64,000 nucleotides of DNA from Sulfurifustis variabilis (GCF_002355415.1 NZ_AP014936.1:3447501-3511500); one strand, 5' to 3'; shown: positions 1 through 8,691, counted from the stretch's first letter. Program-made: numbers and translations. The notes: generated by a model not told the origin, from the letters alone.

Positions 1-1182
1 GAGAAATCGGCGTTTCCCCACCTGGACCAGATAGGGGCCGCCGGCAGGCAGTTCCGTCCCCGGATCCGCCCGTTCGCCGTCGACGCGAACACCGCCCTGC
101 CGGATCAGCCTCAGGGCTTCGGAGGTGCTCTTCGTCAGGCCCGCTTCCTTGAGCAATTGCGGCAGCGGCGCCCGGCCGCCCGGCACCCGGAGCCGCGCCT
201 CCGGGATTTCGGCGGGCAGCTCGCCACGGCTGAAGCGAGCAAGGAATCCTTCTTGAGCGCGATGGGCCGCCGCAGAACCATGGAATCGCATGACCATCTC
301 CTCGGCCAGCCGCAGCTTTACGTCCCGGGGATTCAGCCCCTTCTCGACTTCCTCCCGCCAGCCGGCGACAACCGCCATATCCGCGCTGCTCAACAATTCG
401 AGATAGCGCCACATGAGGACATCGGAAATCGACATCAGCTTCCCGAACATTTCGTCCGGCGGTTCGTTGATTCCTATGTAGTTGCCGAGCGACTTCGACA
501 TCTTCTGCACCCCATCGGTGCCCTCCAATATCGGCAGGGTAATGACGACCTGAGGCGACATGCCGTAATGCTTCTGAAGCTCCCGGCCTACCAGCATGTT
601 GAACTTCTGGTCCGTTCCGCCGAGCTCGACATCGGCCTTGAGCGCCACGGAGTCGTAGCCCTGAATGAGGGGGTACAGAAACTCGTGGATCGCGATCGGT
701 TGCCCGCCGGCATAGCGCTTCTGGAAGTCGTCGCGCTCGAGCATGCGTGCGACCGTGTGCTTGGCGGCCAGTTGGATCAGATCGGCCGCCTTCATTTCCC
801 CCATCCAGCTGGAGTTGAAAACGACGAGGGTCTTCTCGGGGTCGAGGATCTTGTAAATCTGGCTCTCGTACGTCTGCGCGTTCTCGAGCACTTGTTCGCG
901 CGTGAGCGGGGGACGGGTCGCGCTCTTGCCGGTCGGATCGCCGATCATCCCGGTGAAGTCGCCGATGAGAAAGAGGACCTCGTGCCCCAGATCCTGGAAC
1001 TGTCGCAGCTTGTTGATCAGGACGGTATGCCCCAGATGCAGGTCCGGAGCGGTCGGGTCGAAACCAGCCTTCACGCGTAACCGTCGGCCGGCCTTCAAGC
1101 GGTCGACCAGGTCCTGCTCGAGCAGAATCTCCTCGGTCCCGCGACGGAGAAGGCGGAGCGCGTCCTCGATGTTGCCACTCAT
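1..1182 (-). CDS. tyrS: Tyrosyl-tRNA synthetase (3' end off the window)
   Basis: This cytoplasmic enzyme charges tRNA-Tyr with tyrosine. The 394 codons present include the class I signature HLGH near residue 47 and the KMSKS loop near residue 230, followed by a C-terminal S4-type RNA-binding region that is cut by the window edge, so only the last few residues are missing. The start [12 protein letters not shown] fits the family and leaves a divergent control region before the M23 peptidase gene on the other strand. The pairing of tyrS with a divergent peptidoglycan endopeptidase is common in gammaproteobacteria. The identification is secure; only the exact C-terminus is unknown. Confidence 0.96.
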   Translation of the reverse strand, partial: MSGNIEDALRLLRRGTEEILLEQDLVDRLKAGRRLRVKAGFDPTAPDLHLGHTVLINKLRQFQDLGHEVLFLIGDFTGMIGDPTGKSATRPPLTREQVLENAQTYESQIYKILDPEKTLVVFNSSWMGEMKAADLIQLAAKHTVARMLERDDFQKRYAGGQPIAIHEFLYPLIQGYDSVALKADVELGGTDQKFNMLVGRELQKHYGMSPQVVITLPILEGTDGVQKMSKSLGNYIGINEPPDEMFGKLMSISDVLMWRYLELLSSADMAVVAGWREEVEKGLNPRDVKLRLAEEMVMRFHGSAAAHRAQEGFLARFSRGELPAEIPEARLRVPGGRAPLPQLLKEAGLTKSTSEALRLIRQGGVRVDGERADPGTELPAGGPYLVQVGKRRFL

Positions 1183-1367
1183 GAATCGGGCGGTGCTGTA
1201 TTCGATGCGCCGAAGAGTATCACCGGGCGCGGTACGGCTTCTAGGGAACGAAGCGCGTATTGAACCTGCCCTTTTTCTGCTTTTGACCGCCAGCCGCCCC
1301 GGCGGTTAGAGTTCGCTTGTTCGGAACGGACTTCGGAGCGCGGGAACGGACTTCCCTCCAGGCCGCC

Positions 1368-2798
1368 ATGCGACAACCAACACGAATAAACTTTTCAAGC
1401 ATGAGCGACCGAAGTGCCTTCCAAGAAAGGGCGGCATGGCGGCGGTCGCTGCTTTTCGTGGGGGCCGGCGTGTTCGCGACTTCTGTAACGATCGCGTCGA
1501 TTCCGACACCCGATCTCGCGCTTGCTCCCGATCCAGCCATTCCTCCCTCGACTCCTCCGCAGACGCTCGTTTACTCGCAAGTCATTCCCGGGTCGGAGTC
1601 GACCGATCGGCACCTGCTTGCCGAACTCCTCCGGTCCGCCGCAGTGGTGGAGCCCGCCACTACCACCGAGGGCTACTCCGAAGTGACGGTGCGCCCGGGG
1701 GACACGCTGGCTCGTATTCTTCGGGGGCGCGGCATCGAGGCGCCCGGGCTGCTGCAGGTCGTGCATGCGCGGGCTGAGGCGCGTGGCCTGAGCCGTTTGA
1801 TCCCCGGGGACCGTCTACTTTTGAGGACCGATGCGGGCGGCCATTTGCAAGAGCTGGTGCACAGCGTCGAGCCTTACGAAAACCTGCGCTTGACACGGGC
1901 GGCAACCGGTTTCGAGGTGCTGCGCGAGCGGCGAGAATACGACATTCGGGTCGCTTACGTGGCTGGCGGGATCACCCATTCGCTGTTCGAGGATGCGCAG
2001 CGAGCCGGACTATCCGAGCCCCTGGTTCTGGCCCTGGCGGAGATTTTCGGCTGGGACATCGACTTCGCGCTCGACCTGCGCACCGGCGATCGCTTCGCCG
2101 TAGTCTACGAGGAGAAGTACTGGCTGGGCCAAAAGGTGGCTGACGGGGAAATCCTGGCAGCCGAGTTCGTCAACCGCGGAAAGACGTACCGCGCCATCGG
2201 TTATCGACACGACGACGGCGCACTCGAGTATTACACACCGGAAGGCAAGAGCCTTAAACGCGAATTTCTGCGCGCACCGGTGAAGTTCAGTCGAGTGAGC
2301 TCCACTTTCTCGAATGCCCGCTACCATCCGATACTCAAGATTCCGAGAGCACACAAAGGAATCGACTATGCTGCACCGGTCGGAACACCGGTGCACGCGA
2401 CCGCGGGCGGCCAGATCATTTCGCTCGGCTGGAATGGGGGATATGGCAAGACCGTCGTCATCCGGCACGGGACATCGTACAGGACGCTGTACGCCCACCT
2501 ATCCCGCGTCCGGTCCGACCTCAAAGTAGGGCATAGCGTCGAGCAGGGCGACACGATCGGTTATATTGGACAGACGGGTCTCGCGACCGGGCCTCACCTG
2601 CACTACGAGTTCCAGGTTAATGGAGTACACCGGAACCCGCTCACCTATCGGTTTCCCACCGCGACTCGAACTGGGCCGCTGCCCGATGAATTCCATAGCT
2701 TCGTGCGGCAGTGGAGCGTTCAGCTGGACATCGTGGGCGGCTCGCATCGGCTCGCGCGCCTGGCAACAGAGCGCGGGAGGGGGGCGGAAGCCCGATAG
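1368..2798 (+). CDS. Peptidoglycan M23 metalloendopeptidase (MepM/YebA-like)
   Basis: A predicted cell-envelope zinc endopeptidase that would cut peptidoglycan cross-links during wall growth. It has an N-terminal membrane anchor just after MSDRSAFQERAAWRR, a proline-rich linker, a LysM/OapA-like region (around TVRPGDTLARIL), and a C-terminal M23 domain with the zinc motif HKGID and the later HLHYEF. Length (476 aa) fits YebA/MepM relatives. The start is uncertain: ATG 1368 is used here, ATG 1401 gives a more typical signal anchor, and a TTG at 1317 is also open; none has a strong ribosome site. It is monocistronic, transcribed divergently from tyrS and convergent with erpA. Confidence 0.88.
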   Translation: MRQPTRINFSSMSDRSAFQERAAWRRSLLFVGAGVFATSVTIASIPTPDLALAPDPAIPPSTPPQTLVYSQVIPGSESTDRHLLAELLRSAAVVEPATTTEGYSEVTVRPGDTLARILRGRGIEAPGLLQVVHARAEARGLSRLIPGDRLLLRTDAGGHLQELVHSVEPYENLRLTRAATGFEVLRERREYDIRVAYVAGGITHSLFEDAQRAGLSEPLVLALAEIFGWDIDFALDLRTGDRFAVVYEEKYWLGQKVADGEILAAEFVNRGKTYRAIGYRHDDGALEYYTPEGKSLKREFLRAPVKFSRVSSTFSNARYHPILKIPRAHKGIDYAAPVGTPVHATAGGQIISLGWNGGYGKTVVIRHGTSYRTLYAHLSRVRSDLKVGHSVEQGDTIGYIGQTGLATGPHLHYEFQVNGVHRNPLTYRFPTATRTGPLPDEFHSFVRQWSVQLDIVGGSHRLARLATERGRGAEAR

Positions 2799-2804
2799 AA
2801 AAAA

Positions 2805-2826
2805 CAAAGGGGCCTTTCGGCCCCTT
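2805..2826 (-). terminator. Intrinsic terminator of the argC-erpA strand
   Basis: An 8-bp GC-rich stem (2807-2814 with 2819-2826) with a TTTC loop is followed, on the minus strand, by a run of T from the A-run at about 2799-2804. It lies between the convergent M23 and erpA genes and is oriented to end erpA transcription. Confidence 0.75.
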
Positions 2827-2851
2827 ATGTCGGTACTCGAATTTGCCGCGT

Positions 2852-3205
2852 TCAGGTGTTGAAGGATGACCCGCAGCCGCAGGTTGTTTTTGCGTTTGGA
2901 TTCTTGATGACGAACTGCGCTCCGTGCAGCCCTTCCTGATAATCGATCTCGGCGCCCATTAGATACTGGAAGCTGAGCGGGTCAATGAGCATCGTCACGC
3001 CGTTCTTCGAAACACGGGTGTCGTCCTCGTTCGCGTTCTCCTCGAACGTGAAGCCATACTGGAAGCCGGAACAGCCCCCTCCGGATACGAATACGCGCAG
3101 CATGAGTGCCGGGTTGTTCTCTTCTGCGATCAGCTCCCTGACCTTCTCTGCCGCGCTATCGGTGAAAACGAGCGGCGAAGGCATTTCAGGCATGGCAGCG
3201 GTCAT
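2852..3205 (-). CDS. erpA: Iron-sulfur cluster insertion protein ErpA
   Basis: An A-type carrier that delivers Fe-S clusters to apoproteins, essential for respiratory and isoprenoid enzymes in relatives. The 117-residue protein has the three conserved cysteines of the family: C45 in CSGF and C109/C111 in TTCGCG. The start [10 protein letters not shown] was chosen because it matches the usual ErpA length; an upstream in-frame start would add 19 unrelated residues. It is the last gene of the minus-strand set argC, coiled-coil protein, bactofilin, erpA and is followed by a terminator. This order is typical of gammaproteobacteria. Confidence 0.95.
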   Translation of the reverse strand: MTAAMPEMPSPLVFTDSAAEKVRELIAEENNPALMLRVFVSGGGCSGFQYGFTFEENANEDDTRVSKNGVTMLIDPLSFQYLMGAEIDYQEGLHGAQFVIKNPNAKTTCGCGSSFNT

Positions 3206-3258
3206 TTGCAATCTCCGACTGTAATGCGTCCGATTATCCCAATTCCTGACGGGACCAG

Positions 3259-3708
3259 TCAACCGTTCTTGGTTTCGTCCTCGGTACCCGCCGCGACGGA
3301 TTTGAGGCGGGCGACTGTGGCCCGTTCCTTTCCGTCGGCAGGTTCCCGTACGAGGTTCCCGTTGATTGCTGCCCCGAGCGCCATCTCGATGACCTTGTAG
3401 TAAACGTCTCCCGTGATTTCGGCCTTCGGTTGCAGCTCGATCCGTTCGACGGCCCGGACTGTACCTTTGATCGTGCCATTACTGATGACGTAGGGGACGG
3501 TCACGTTCCCGACTATCTCGGCATTTTCGCTCAATACGAGGGTGCTGTTGCCGTCACCCTTTGCGGTGATGTTGCCCTTGAGCTTTCCGTCGATCCGCAG
3601 CCCGCCGGAGAACGCGATATCTCCCTTAAGTTCCGTGCGTGCGCCGATCAGCGTATCGATGGTGTTGCACGGTTTTTCGTTCGTCTGCTTGCCCAAGGTG
3701 CTCAACAT
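3259..3708 (-). CDS. Bactofilin family cytoskeletal protein
   Basis: A 149-residue member of the polymer-forming bactofilin (DUF583) family. The central part, from about residue 17 to 120, shows the periodic hydrophobic/glycine pattern of a right-handed beta-helix (for example [14 protein letters not shown] and [13 protein letters not shown]). Bactofilins build filaments at the membrane and often scaffold peptidoglycan enzymes; an M23 endopeptidase lies two genes away on the opposite strand. N- and C-terminal tails are short and polar, as usual. It follows the coiled-coil membrane protein gene by 30 nt and is probably co-transcribed with argC. Confidence 0.92.
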   Translation of the reverse strand: MLSTLGKQTNEKPCNTIDTLIGARTELKGDIAFSGGLRIDGKLKGNITAKGDGNSTLVLSENAEIVGNVTVPYVISNGTIKGTVRAVERIELQPKAEITGDVYYKVIEMALGAAINGNLVREPADGKERATVARLKSVAAGTEDETKNG

Positions 3709-3738
3709 GTGAGAGGTCTCCCCATCATTAACCTCGAT

Positions 3739-4461
3739 CTAGGCCTGCGGCCAAGCGTAGCTCTCTTCGACCGACTGACTGCTTCCCGCCGGCGTGACGT
3801 TCACCTTCACTCGGCGCGGCTTGAAGTTCTTCGGCAACTCGAAGCGCCCTTCGAGGTCCTGGAAATACTTGAAGCTCACTTTAAGAGGGCGCTCGCCGGG
3901 CCCGGGGACGGTCAACACCGATTCTTCCGTTCCCTGCATCCCGCTGATCTCCAGGCTAGCCGAACCACTGATCGTGCGCTCGTGCTTGAGGGCCTGTATG
4001 AGCACCAGCTTGTAGCGGTATTGATTGGTCCCGGTCGGCTCGATGTAAAGGTTCTGGATGCGTAGGCCACTCTTCTTGTCGACCGGCGTGATGATATTGC
4101 GATAGAAGTTGAGCTCCTCGCGCAGTTTCACGATCTCCTGGCTGGACGCCTTGAGCGCCCGCTCCAGTTCCTGGAAGGCCGTTTCGTTCATCTGCAGGCT
4201 GCGTTCGGCTCGCGCGAGGTGGTCGCGCAGCTCCTGGTTCTCAGCCGCCTTGCGCTGCAGATCCTCCTGCAGCCGGCTCTGCTTCCGGTTCGCCGAGAAC
4301 CGCTCGAAACCGGCCGTGCTCAAACCATAGTTATAGATCGAACCGGCAGCCAGGACGACGACCGTGACGACGCTGCCCGTAAGCAGCAGTTTTGTGCGCG
4401 GAGACAGTTTGCGACGCACCACGAGATCCGCCGTGGCGCGCTTCTTGAACCAGTTTTTCAA
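3739..4461 (-). CDS. Membrane-anchored coiled-coil protein, DUF6776-like
   Basis: A 240-residue protein of unknown function. It has a basic N-terminus, one transmembrane segment near residues 28-48, a long coiled coil at about 60-125 (heptad-rich, many E/L/Q), then a compact C-terminal domain rich in beta-type sequence ending YAWPQA. Homologues of this layout sit between argC and a bactofilin gene in many gammaproteobacteria, which suggests a link to the bactofilin scaffold; that link is inferred from position. The family name is from memory of the domain organisation and is moderately certain. Confidence 0.75.
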   Translation of the reverse strand: MKNWFKKRATADLVVRRKLSPRTKLLLTGSVVTVVVLAAGSIYNYGLSTAGFERFSANRKQSRLQEDLQRKAAENQELRDHLARAERSLQMNETAFQELERALKASSQEIVKLREELNFYRNIITPVDKKSGLRIQNLYIEPTGTNQYRYKLVLIQALKHERTISGSASLEISGMQGTEESVLTVPGPGERPLKVSFKYFQDLEGRFELPKNFKPRRVKVNVTPAGSSQSVEESYAWPQA

Positions 4462-4535
4462 GATCCTCCCTCGGGGATAAAAACGCAGGACCTTCGGGCG
4501 CCCAGGCGGCCCTCATCTATTATAGCGACTGAAAA

Positions 4536-5564
4536 TCAAGGCATGAGACCAGGCTGGCTCAAGCCCGTCGCCTCGTTGATACCGAACATGATGTTCATGT
4601 TCTGGATCGCCTGACCGGCGGCACCTTTGGTGAGGTTGTCGATCACGGAAAGGACGACCACCGTATCGGCGCCCTGCGGGCGATGAACCGCCAGCCGGCA
4701 GGTGTTGGCGCCGCGCACCGAGCGGGTCTCGGGATGGGTGCCGGCAGGCATGACGTCCACGAACGGCTCGTCGTGATAACGCGACTCGTACAAGCCCTGG
4801 AGATCGACATCCCGGGTCAGGCGAGCGTAGAGCGTCGCGTGGATGCCACGGATCATCGGGACCAGGTGCGGAACGAAGGTAAGTCCCACCTTCTTCCCGG
4901 TGGCCGCCTCGAGGCCCTGGCGGATCTCCGGCCAGTGCCGGTGCCCGGCCACGGCGTAGGCCTTCATCGTGTCCGCCGCCTCGCCGAGGAGCAGGTGCAC
5001 CTCCGCCTTGCGCCCCGCACCGCTCGCTCCCGATTTCGCGTCCGCGATGAGATGATCCGAATCGACCACTCCGGCCTCGACGAGGGGCAGGAAACCGAGC
5101 TGGACGGAGGTCGGGTAGCACCCGGGATTCGCCACCAGGCGGGCCTTACTGATGCGCTGACGGTTGACCTCCGGCAGCCCGTACACGGCCTCTTCAAGGA
5201 GCTCGGGGCACGCGTGCGGCACGCCGTACCACGTCTCCCAGACGGTCGGGTCCTTGAGCCGGAAATCGGCAGCGAGGTCGATCAGGCGGACACCGGCGGC
5301 GAGCAGCTCGCGCGCCTGCTGCATGGCCACGCCGTTGGGTGTGGCGGAGAAGACGACGTCGCATTGCTCGAGCCCGGCGGCATCGGGGGCGGTAAATGCC
5401 AAATCCACGTGGCCACGGAGGCTCGGAAACAGGTCGGTCACGGGCTTGCCTGCCTCGGCCCGCGAGGTGATCGCGCGCAGCTCGACCTGCGGATGTACGG
5501 CCAGGAGACGAAGCAGCTCCACGCCGGTATATCCGGTACCGCCAATGATGCCGACTTTGATCAT
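4536..5564 (-). CDS. argC: N-acetyl-gamma-glutamyl-phosphate reductase
   Basis: Catalyses the NADPH-dependent reduction of N-acetylglutamyl phosphate to the semialdehyde in arginine biosynthesis. The 342 residues begin [14 protein letters not shown], the dinucleotide-binding glycine motif, and carry the catalytic cysteine C149 in NPGCYPT and the later HRHWPEI histidines. The ATG at 5564 is preferred over 5579 because it starts exactly at the conserved strand. It leads a minus-strand set with the coiled-coil protein, bactofilin and erpA. Confidence 0.96.
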   Translation of the reverse strand: MIKVGIIGGTGYTGVELLRLLAVHPQVELRAITSRAEAGKPVTDLFPSLRGHVDLAFTAPDAAGLEQCDVVFSATPNGVAMQQARELLAAGVRLIDLAADFRLKDPTVWETWYGVPHACPELLEEAVYGLPEVNRQRISKARLVANPGCYPTSVQLGFLPLVEAGVVDSDHLIADAKSGASGAGRKAEVHLLLGEAADTMKAYAVAGHRHWPEIRQGLEAATGKKVGLTFVPHLVPMIRGIHATLYARLTRDVDLQGLYESRYHDEPFVDVMPAGTHPETRSVRGANTCRLAVHRPQGADTVVVLSVIDNLTKGAAGQAIQNMNIMFGINEATGLSQPGLMP

Positions 5565-5632
5565 TTTCGAGGAAAGCACTAGGAACGAATCGGGAGGAGT
5601 GTATCAGAATGGGCTGGCACCTTTACGGGGCC

Positions 5633-5660
5633 AAAAAAACGGGGCCCTTTCGGGCCCCGT
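5633..5660 (-). terminator. Intrinsic terminator downstream of the porin gene
   Basis: A 9-bp perfect stem (5639-5647 with 5652-5660) with a TTTC loop, followed on the minus strand by seven T residues (A-run 5633-5639). It lies just after the porin stop codon and before argC, so it isolates the porin transcript. Confidence 0.85.
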
Positions 5661-5707
5661 TAACTGCACTAACAGTTATTATTGTTAGCTGTCGATTGCC
5701 TTTCGGC

Positions 5708-6736
5708 TTAGAAGTTGACGATCATGCCAACCGAGAGGCCGGAGCTGTCGCCACCGGCGGGCAGACCCGAGACAACGGTCTCGTGGCCGTTGCCGCCGAC
5801 AGCGAAAGTGCCACCGTCGTCGTTGCTGGTCGCCGCATAGGTGACATAGCCGATCGTCGTCTTGCTGAAGAGATGATCCCAGCCCACCGAGATCTGGTCA
5901 CCACCGTTCTCCACAGCCGCGCCATCGACTTCATCGGCAATGTAGTACTGCGCCTTGAAGACGTTGTTACCCGTCTTGAAGGACGCGCCCACGCCGTAGC
6001 TGCTGCGGTCCGCGCCGTCCACGCCACCGAGGGCGCTCACGTCCTGCCACAGCGCCGCGACGGTGAAGCCGCCGCCGACATCAAACTTGCCGGCCAGACG
6101 GATCACGTCGGTATCTTCGAGCGGATCAGCGTTCTCGGTGGACAGAAAGCCGAGACCGACAGTGAGCGGGCCACCCGCCCAACGCACGTTGGCCGCCATC
6201 TGGTTCTCGTCAGTGAACTCGTCAGCACCGAATTGCGCCTTGAAAGAAAGGCCTCCGAGCTTCGGCGAGAGGTAGATGATGCCGTTGTTGACGCGGCTGT
6301 CGGCACCGCCCTGATTGATGATCGCGCGGCTCTCGCCGAGTTGCTCGCGGTAAAACAGGTCGGCGATGCCGCCGATGTCCTTGGTCGCGCTGTCGATCAC
6401 GCCGAGCCGCAGGGCACCGAAACCGCCTTCAAGACCGATATAGTTGTCGCGATTCGTGGCCGGGGTGCTGGTGACGGTGTCCTGGTCGAACAGGAACTCG
6501 TACTGGGCAACGCCCTTCAGTCCGCCGCCCAGATCTTCGCTCGCGCGGATGCCGAAGCGGGAGCTGTTGGTCGAGACGAACAGGCCGCCGTCGTCGGCAC
6601 CGGGAGCCGCTTCGTCCTGATCGATCACGTCGAGAGACATATGCGCGTGGCCGTAGAGCTTCACCTCGGCCTGCGCCATCATCGGGCCGGCCGCGATCGC
6701 CGCACCGATGGCTGCAACTAACAGCTTCTTGTTCAT
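5708..6736 (-). CDS. Gram-negative outer-membrane porin
   Basis: A general diffusion porin of the proteobacterial OmpC/porin_4 type, a trimeric beta-barrel in the outer membrane. The 342-residue precursor has a clean signal peptide (residues 1-23, cleavage after AQA, mature start EVKLYGHAH), alternating beta-strand pattern throughout, acidic extracellular-loop segments, and the terminal phenylalanine (MIVNF) needed for barrel insertion. A strong ribosome site (AGGAGG) precedes ATG 6736. It is monocistronic with its own promoter (6805-6833) and terminator. Substrate cannot be read from the sequence. Confidence 0.93.
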   Translation of the reverse strand: MNKKLLVAAIGAAIAAGPMMAQAEVKLYGHAHMSLDVIDQDEAAPGADDGGLFVSTNSSRFGIRASEDLGGGLKGVAQYEFLFDQDTVTSTPATNRDNYIGLEGGFGALRLGVIDSATKDIGGIADLFYREQLGESRAIINQGGADSRVNNGIIYLSPKLGGLSFKAQFGADEFTDENQMAANVRWAGGPLTVGLGFLSTENADPLEDTDVIRLAGKFDVGGGFTVAALWQDVSALGGVDGADRSSYGVGASFKTGNNVFKAQYYIADEVDGAAVENGGDQISVGWDHLFSKTTIGYVTYAATSNDDGGTFAVGGNGHETVVSGLPAGGDSSGLSVGMIVNF

Positions 6737-6804
6737 TTACTCCTCCTGATTCGGGAAGGTTTGTCGGTGTTAACGCAAAGCGCAAAGACCCGCGCCTCGA
6801 CGCT

Positions 6805-6833
6805 TGTATAGCACCGCTTTTGCGCCCATGCAA
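6805..6833 (-). promoter_or_regulatory. Sigma-70 promoter of the porin gene
   Basis: Reading the minus strand, -35 TTGCAT (6828-6833) and -10 TATACA (6805-6810) are separated by exactly 17 nt. This predicts a start near 6798 and a leader of about 60 nt ending in a strong AGGAGG ribosome site. Confidence 0.7.
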
Positions 6834-6867
6834 CTTTTTTGTGATTTTACGGCAGACTGTAAAGGGG

Positions 6868-6887
6868 TTGTTGCTGATTAGCAACAA
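6868..6887. promoter_or_regulatory. Dyad, candidate operator upstream of the porin promoter
   Basis: A perfect 8-bp inverted repeat, TTGTTGCT-gatt-AGCAACAA, centred about 47 bp upstream of the porin -35 box. Its position suits an activator or an upstream repressor site. The cognate regulator is not identifiable here. Confidence 0.4.
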
Positions 6888-7164
6888 TAGAAGCGTTGTG
6901 GCGCGTTCCCGTCCACGGCGGAATGAAGCCAGGCAACACGCGGCGCGCCGTCGGATCACATGCAGGAGATGGAGCTGGGGCGAATAATCTTCGCGATCGT
7001 CGCGTCATGGCGCTTCACCGCCGACGACCACTTCGGGCAGACGAGCTTTACTTGCAGCACCAAGAGGACTGCTACGCGGGACGAATGGCTTGGGAATTAG
7101 GATTGACTCGCCCACATCCATGTGGGTCGTCCCTTCGGGACGCGCTGAAGCGCGCCCAAATCGT
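6888..7164. other. Non-coding stretch with no recognised feature
   Basis: Between the porin control region and the tRNA-derived palindromes no convincing gene is seen. The only open frame (about 6896-7246, plus strand) has an arginine-rich composition typical of chance frames in GC-rich DNA and runs into the palindromic repeat. Small stem-forming stretches occur near 7108-7150. Confidence 0.5.
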
Positions 7165-7248
7165 GTCGAACCCAAGGGTTCTCGTCCTAGTCCCCCAAAC
7201 GCAAAGGCCCGCCGCGCGGGCCTTTGCTAACTGGCTGGGGGACTAGGA
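7165..7248. repeat. Palindromic unit A, derived from the tRNA-Gln 3' end and terminator
   Basis: An 84-bp nested palindrome. The outer arms (TCCTAGTCCCCCA and its complement TGGGGGACTAGGA) match the T-arm and acceptor 3' strand of the neighbouring tRNA-Gln. The inner arms (7201-7212 with 7216-7227) form a 12-bp terminator-like stem. The same unit recurs 166-169 bp downstream as unit B, with a few substitutions and a change in loop length. Confidence 0.8.
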
Positions 7249-7333
7249 CTACTCGCGCCTTCCTGGCGCTCGCCCCTTCGGGGGCCAGCGTCGCTGCGCG
7301 TCGCTGTTCCGCGCGCGCTCCCGGCGCGCGCTG

Positions 7334-7415
7334 GTCGAACCAGGTTCTCATCCTAGTCCCCCAAACGCAAAGGCCCGCTTGCGCGGGCCTTTGCTAACTG
7401 GCTGGGGGACTAGGA
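7334..7415. repeat. Palindromic unit B, overlapping the 3' end of tRNA-Gln
   Basis: A second copy of the palindrome at 7165-7248. Its right outer arm is the real 3' end of the tRNA-Gln gene, its left outer arm is a diverged inverted copy of that end (AGGTTCTCATCCTAG against AGGTTCGAATCCTAG in the tRNA), and its inner stem (7367-7378 with 7383-7394) acts as the tRNA terminator hairpin. Confidence 0.8.
7367..7394 (-). terminator. Terminator hairpin downstream of tRNA-Gln
   Basis: A 12-bp perfect stem (GCAAAGGCCCGC paired with its complement) with a TTGC loop, starting five bases after the encoded CCA of the tRNA. The T-run is short (TTTG within and after the stem), so strength is uncertain. 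Confidence 0.6.
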
Positions 7416-7472
7416 TTCGAACCTAGATTGACGGAGTCAGAGTCCGCTGTCCTACCATTAGACGATCCCCCA
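7399..7472 (-). tRNA. tRNA-Gln (anticodon CTG)
   Basis: The minus strand folds as a tRNA: 7-bp acceptor stem TGGGGGA/TCCCCCA, D-arm with TCTAATGGTAGGAC, an anticodon stem GCGGA/TCCGT with loop CTCTGAC giving anticodon CTG, a T-arm with GGTTCGAATCC, discriminator G, and an encoded CCA at 7399-7401. The T-loop GTTCGAAT is canonical. No other tRNA was recognised in the window. Confidence 0.95.
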
Positions 7473-7490
7473 AGGCGGGATAGGCGGGCA

Positions 7491-7520
7491 ATTCTACAGA
7501 AACCGAAGTCCTCGCCACAA
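7491..7520 (-). promoter_or_regulatory. Promoter of tRNA-Gln
   Basis: On the minus strand, -35 TTGTGG (7515-7520) and -10 TAGAAT (7491-7496) are separated by 18 nt, followed by a GC-rich discriminator (TGCCCGCC) of the kind seen at stringently controlled stable-RNA promoters. The predicted start is about 12 nt before the tRNA 5' end. Confidence 0.5.
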
Positions 7521-7542
7521 CGAAACGCCGTGTATGCGGCAA

Positions 7543-7574
7543 GCAAAAAGGCCGCCCGCGGGCGGCCTTTTTGC
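7543..7574 (-). terminator. Intrinsic terminator of the rplM-rpsI operon
   Basis: A stem of 15 bp (7543-7557 with 7560-7574) including GGCCGCCC, with flanking A5/T5 runs so that it can work in both directions. It lies 14 nt after the rpsI stop codon. Confidence 0.85.
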
Positions 7575-7588
7575 TGAACCTCAAAGAG

Positions 7589-7987
7589 CTAGCGCTTGGA
7601 GTACTGAGGCCGCTTGCGTGCCTTGTGGAGGCCGTACTTCTTTCGCTCGACCGCTCGGGCGTCTCTGGTGACGTAACCTGCCTTGCGGAGAGCCGAACGA
7701 AGGGCCTCATCGTATTTCATCAACGCGCGGGTAATGCCGTGCCGAATCGCGCCGGCCTGCCCGCTGGGTCCACCACCCGCGACGTTGACCATTACATCGA
7801 ACCGGTCCTTGAGATCCACGGCCGCAAACGGCTGGCGCACGATCATGCGCGCGGTCTCGCGGCCGAAGTATTGCTCGAGCGGGCGGCTGTTCACGACGAT
7901 CTCGCCCTTGCCGGGCTTGAGGAACACGCGCGCCGTCGACGACTTGCGTCGGCCGGTCCCGTAGAAGCTTTCTTTTGCAGTTGCCAT
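7589..7987 (-). CDS. rpsI: 30S ribosomal protein S9
   Basis: Small-subunit protein whose C-terminal tail reaches the P-site tRNA. The 132-residue protein starts [17 protein letters not shown] and ends with the diagnostic KRPQYSKR tail. An open upstream extension to 8095 overlaps rplM and is ignored because S9 proteins start at the chosen ATG. It follows rplM by 19 nt in the universal L13-S9 pair and is closed by a strong terminator. Confidence 0.98.
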   Translation of the reverse strand: MATAKESFYGTGRRKSSTARVFLKPGKGEIVVNSRPLEQYFGRETARMIVRQPFAAVDLKDRFDVMVNVAGGGPSGQAGAIRHGITRALMKYDEALRSALRKAGYVTRDARAVERKKYGLHKARKRPQYSKR

Positions 7988-8006
7988 CAGGAGTCTCGGG
8001 TTCGAA

Positions 8007-8435
8007 TCAGATCTCAATCGCCTTCGGCCCCTGCGCCGCGTGCTTGTGCTCGGCGCCGGCGTAGACTTTGAGCTTGCGGAACATTTCGCGCCCAAGCGGA
8101 TTCTTGGGAAGCATGCCCTTCACGGCGTGCTCGATAAGGCGCTCGGGATGCTTCGCCTGGACTTCCTTGAAGCTCGCCGTCTTGAGACCGCTCTGGTAGC
8201 CGGAGTAGCTGTAGTACGCCTTCTGGTCCGCCTTCGCGCCGGTGACACGCACCTTTGCGGCATTGAGCACGATGACGTAATCGCCGGTGTCGATGTTGGG
8301 CGTGAACTCGGGCTTGTGCTTGCCACGCAGCCGCCGGGCCACCTCGGCCGCCACGCGCCCGAGGACCTTGTCGGCCGCGTCGATGACGAGCCACTGGCGC
8401 TTGATGGTGTCGGGTTTGGCTACGTAGGTTTTCAT
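8007..8435 (-). CDS. rplM: 50S ribosomal protein L13
   Basis: Early-assembling large-subunit protein. The 142-residue sequence [15 protein letters not shown] through GPKAIEI matches the family length and conserved [14 protein letters not shown] region. The reading frame happens to stay open upstream to 8687, but that part does not resemble L13 and contains the promoter leader, so the ATG at 8435 is used. It is the first gene of the rplM-rpsI operon and is preceded by a leader that contains an intrinsic terminator (8535-8565). Confidence 0.98.
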   Translation of the reverse strand: MKTYVAKPDTIKRQWLVIDAADKVLGRVAAEVARRLRGKHKPEFTPNIDTGDYVIVLNAAKVRVTGAKADQKAYYSYSGYQSGLKTASFKEVQAKHPERLIEHAVKGMLPKNPLGREMFRKLKVYAGAEHKHAAQGPKAIEI

Positions 8436-8462
8436 GGTTCGGCCAAGCGTGGAAAGCGGCGC

Positions 8463-8491
8463 ATGGTACAAAATGAGTTCCCGGGTTACAA
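8463..8491 (-). promoter_or_regulatory. Possible proximal promoter of rplM
   Basis: On the minus strand, -35-like TTGTAA (8486-8491) and -10-like TACCAT (8463-8468) are 17 nt apart and lie between the leader terminator and the rplM start. Matches are moderate. If used, it would make rplM-rpsI independent of the upstream promoter. Confidence 0.35.
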
Positions 8492-8534
8492 GCCCGAGAA
8501 CGGGCCGCGGGAGGAATCCGGATGCAGCCGAAAG

Positions 8535-8565
8535 CAAAAAAAAAGGCGTGGCTTTGAGCCACGCC
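8535..8565 (-). terminator. Intrinsic terminator inside the rplM leader
   Basis: A 9-bp stem GGCGTGGCT/AGCCACGCC (8545-8553 with 8557-8565), loop TTG, followed on the minus strand by nine T residues (8535-8543). It lies 100 nt upstream of rplM and about 130 nt downstream of the promoter. Confidence 0.8.
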
Positions 8566-8691
8566 CGAACCACCACTAGGAGGATGGAGGAGCCGTGAAA
8601 AGTCGATGCATATCGTGCGACGTCACCGACCCGAATTCCTTGATCCCTATCAAGAGTAGCAAACGCTACCGGCAACATGAGGATCACTATT
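8535..8691 (-). ncRNA. Candidate short RNA or attenuated leader upstream of rplM
   Basis: A predicted transcript of about 155 nt from the strong promoter at 8697-8724 to the intrinsic terminator at 8535-8565. It could be an attenuator leader of the L13-S9 operon or a free small RNA. No known RNA family was recognised. Near its 3' end one frame holds Ile-Leu-Leu-Val-Val-Val codons (8568-8585) directly before the terminator stem, but that frame has no stop before rplM. Confidence 0.35.

Noticed and set aside
6896-7246. A 116-codon plus-strand frame between the porin and tRNA-Gln
   Set aside because: It runs into the tRNA-derived palindrome, has chance-like composition, and lacks a ribosome site.
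7165-7415. CRISPR-like repeat array
   Set aside because: Only two units, each palindromic and tRNA-derived, with one spacer-like gap of about 85 bp and no cas genes.
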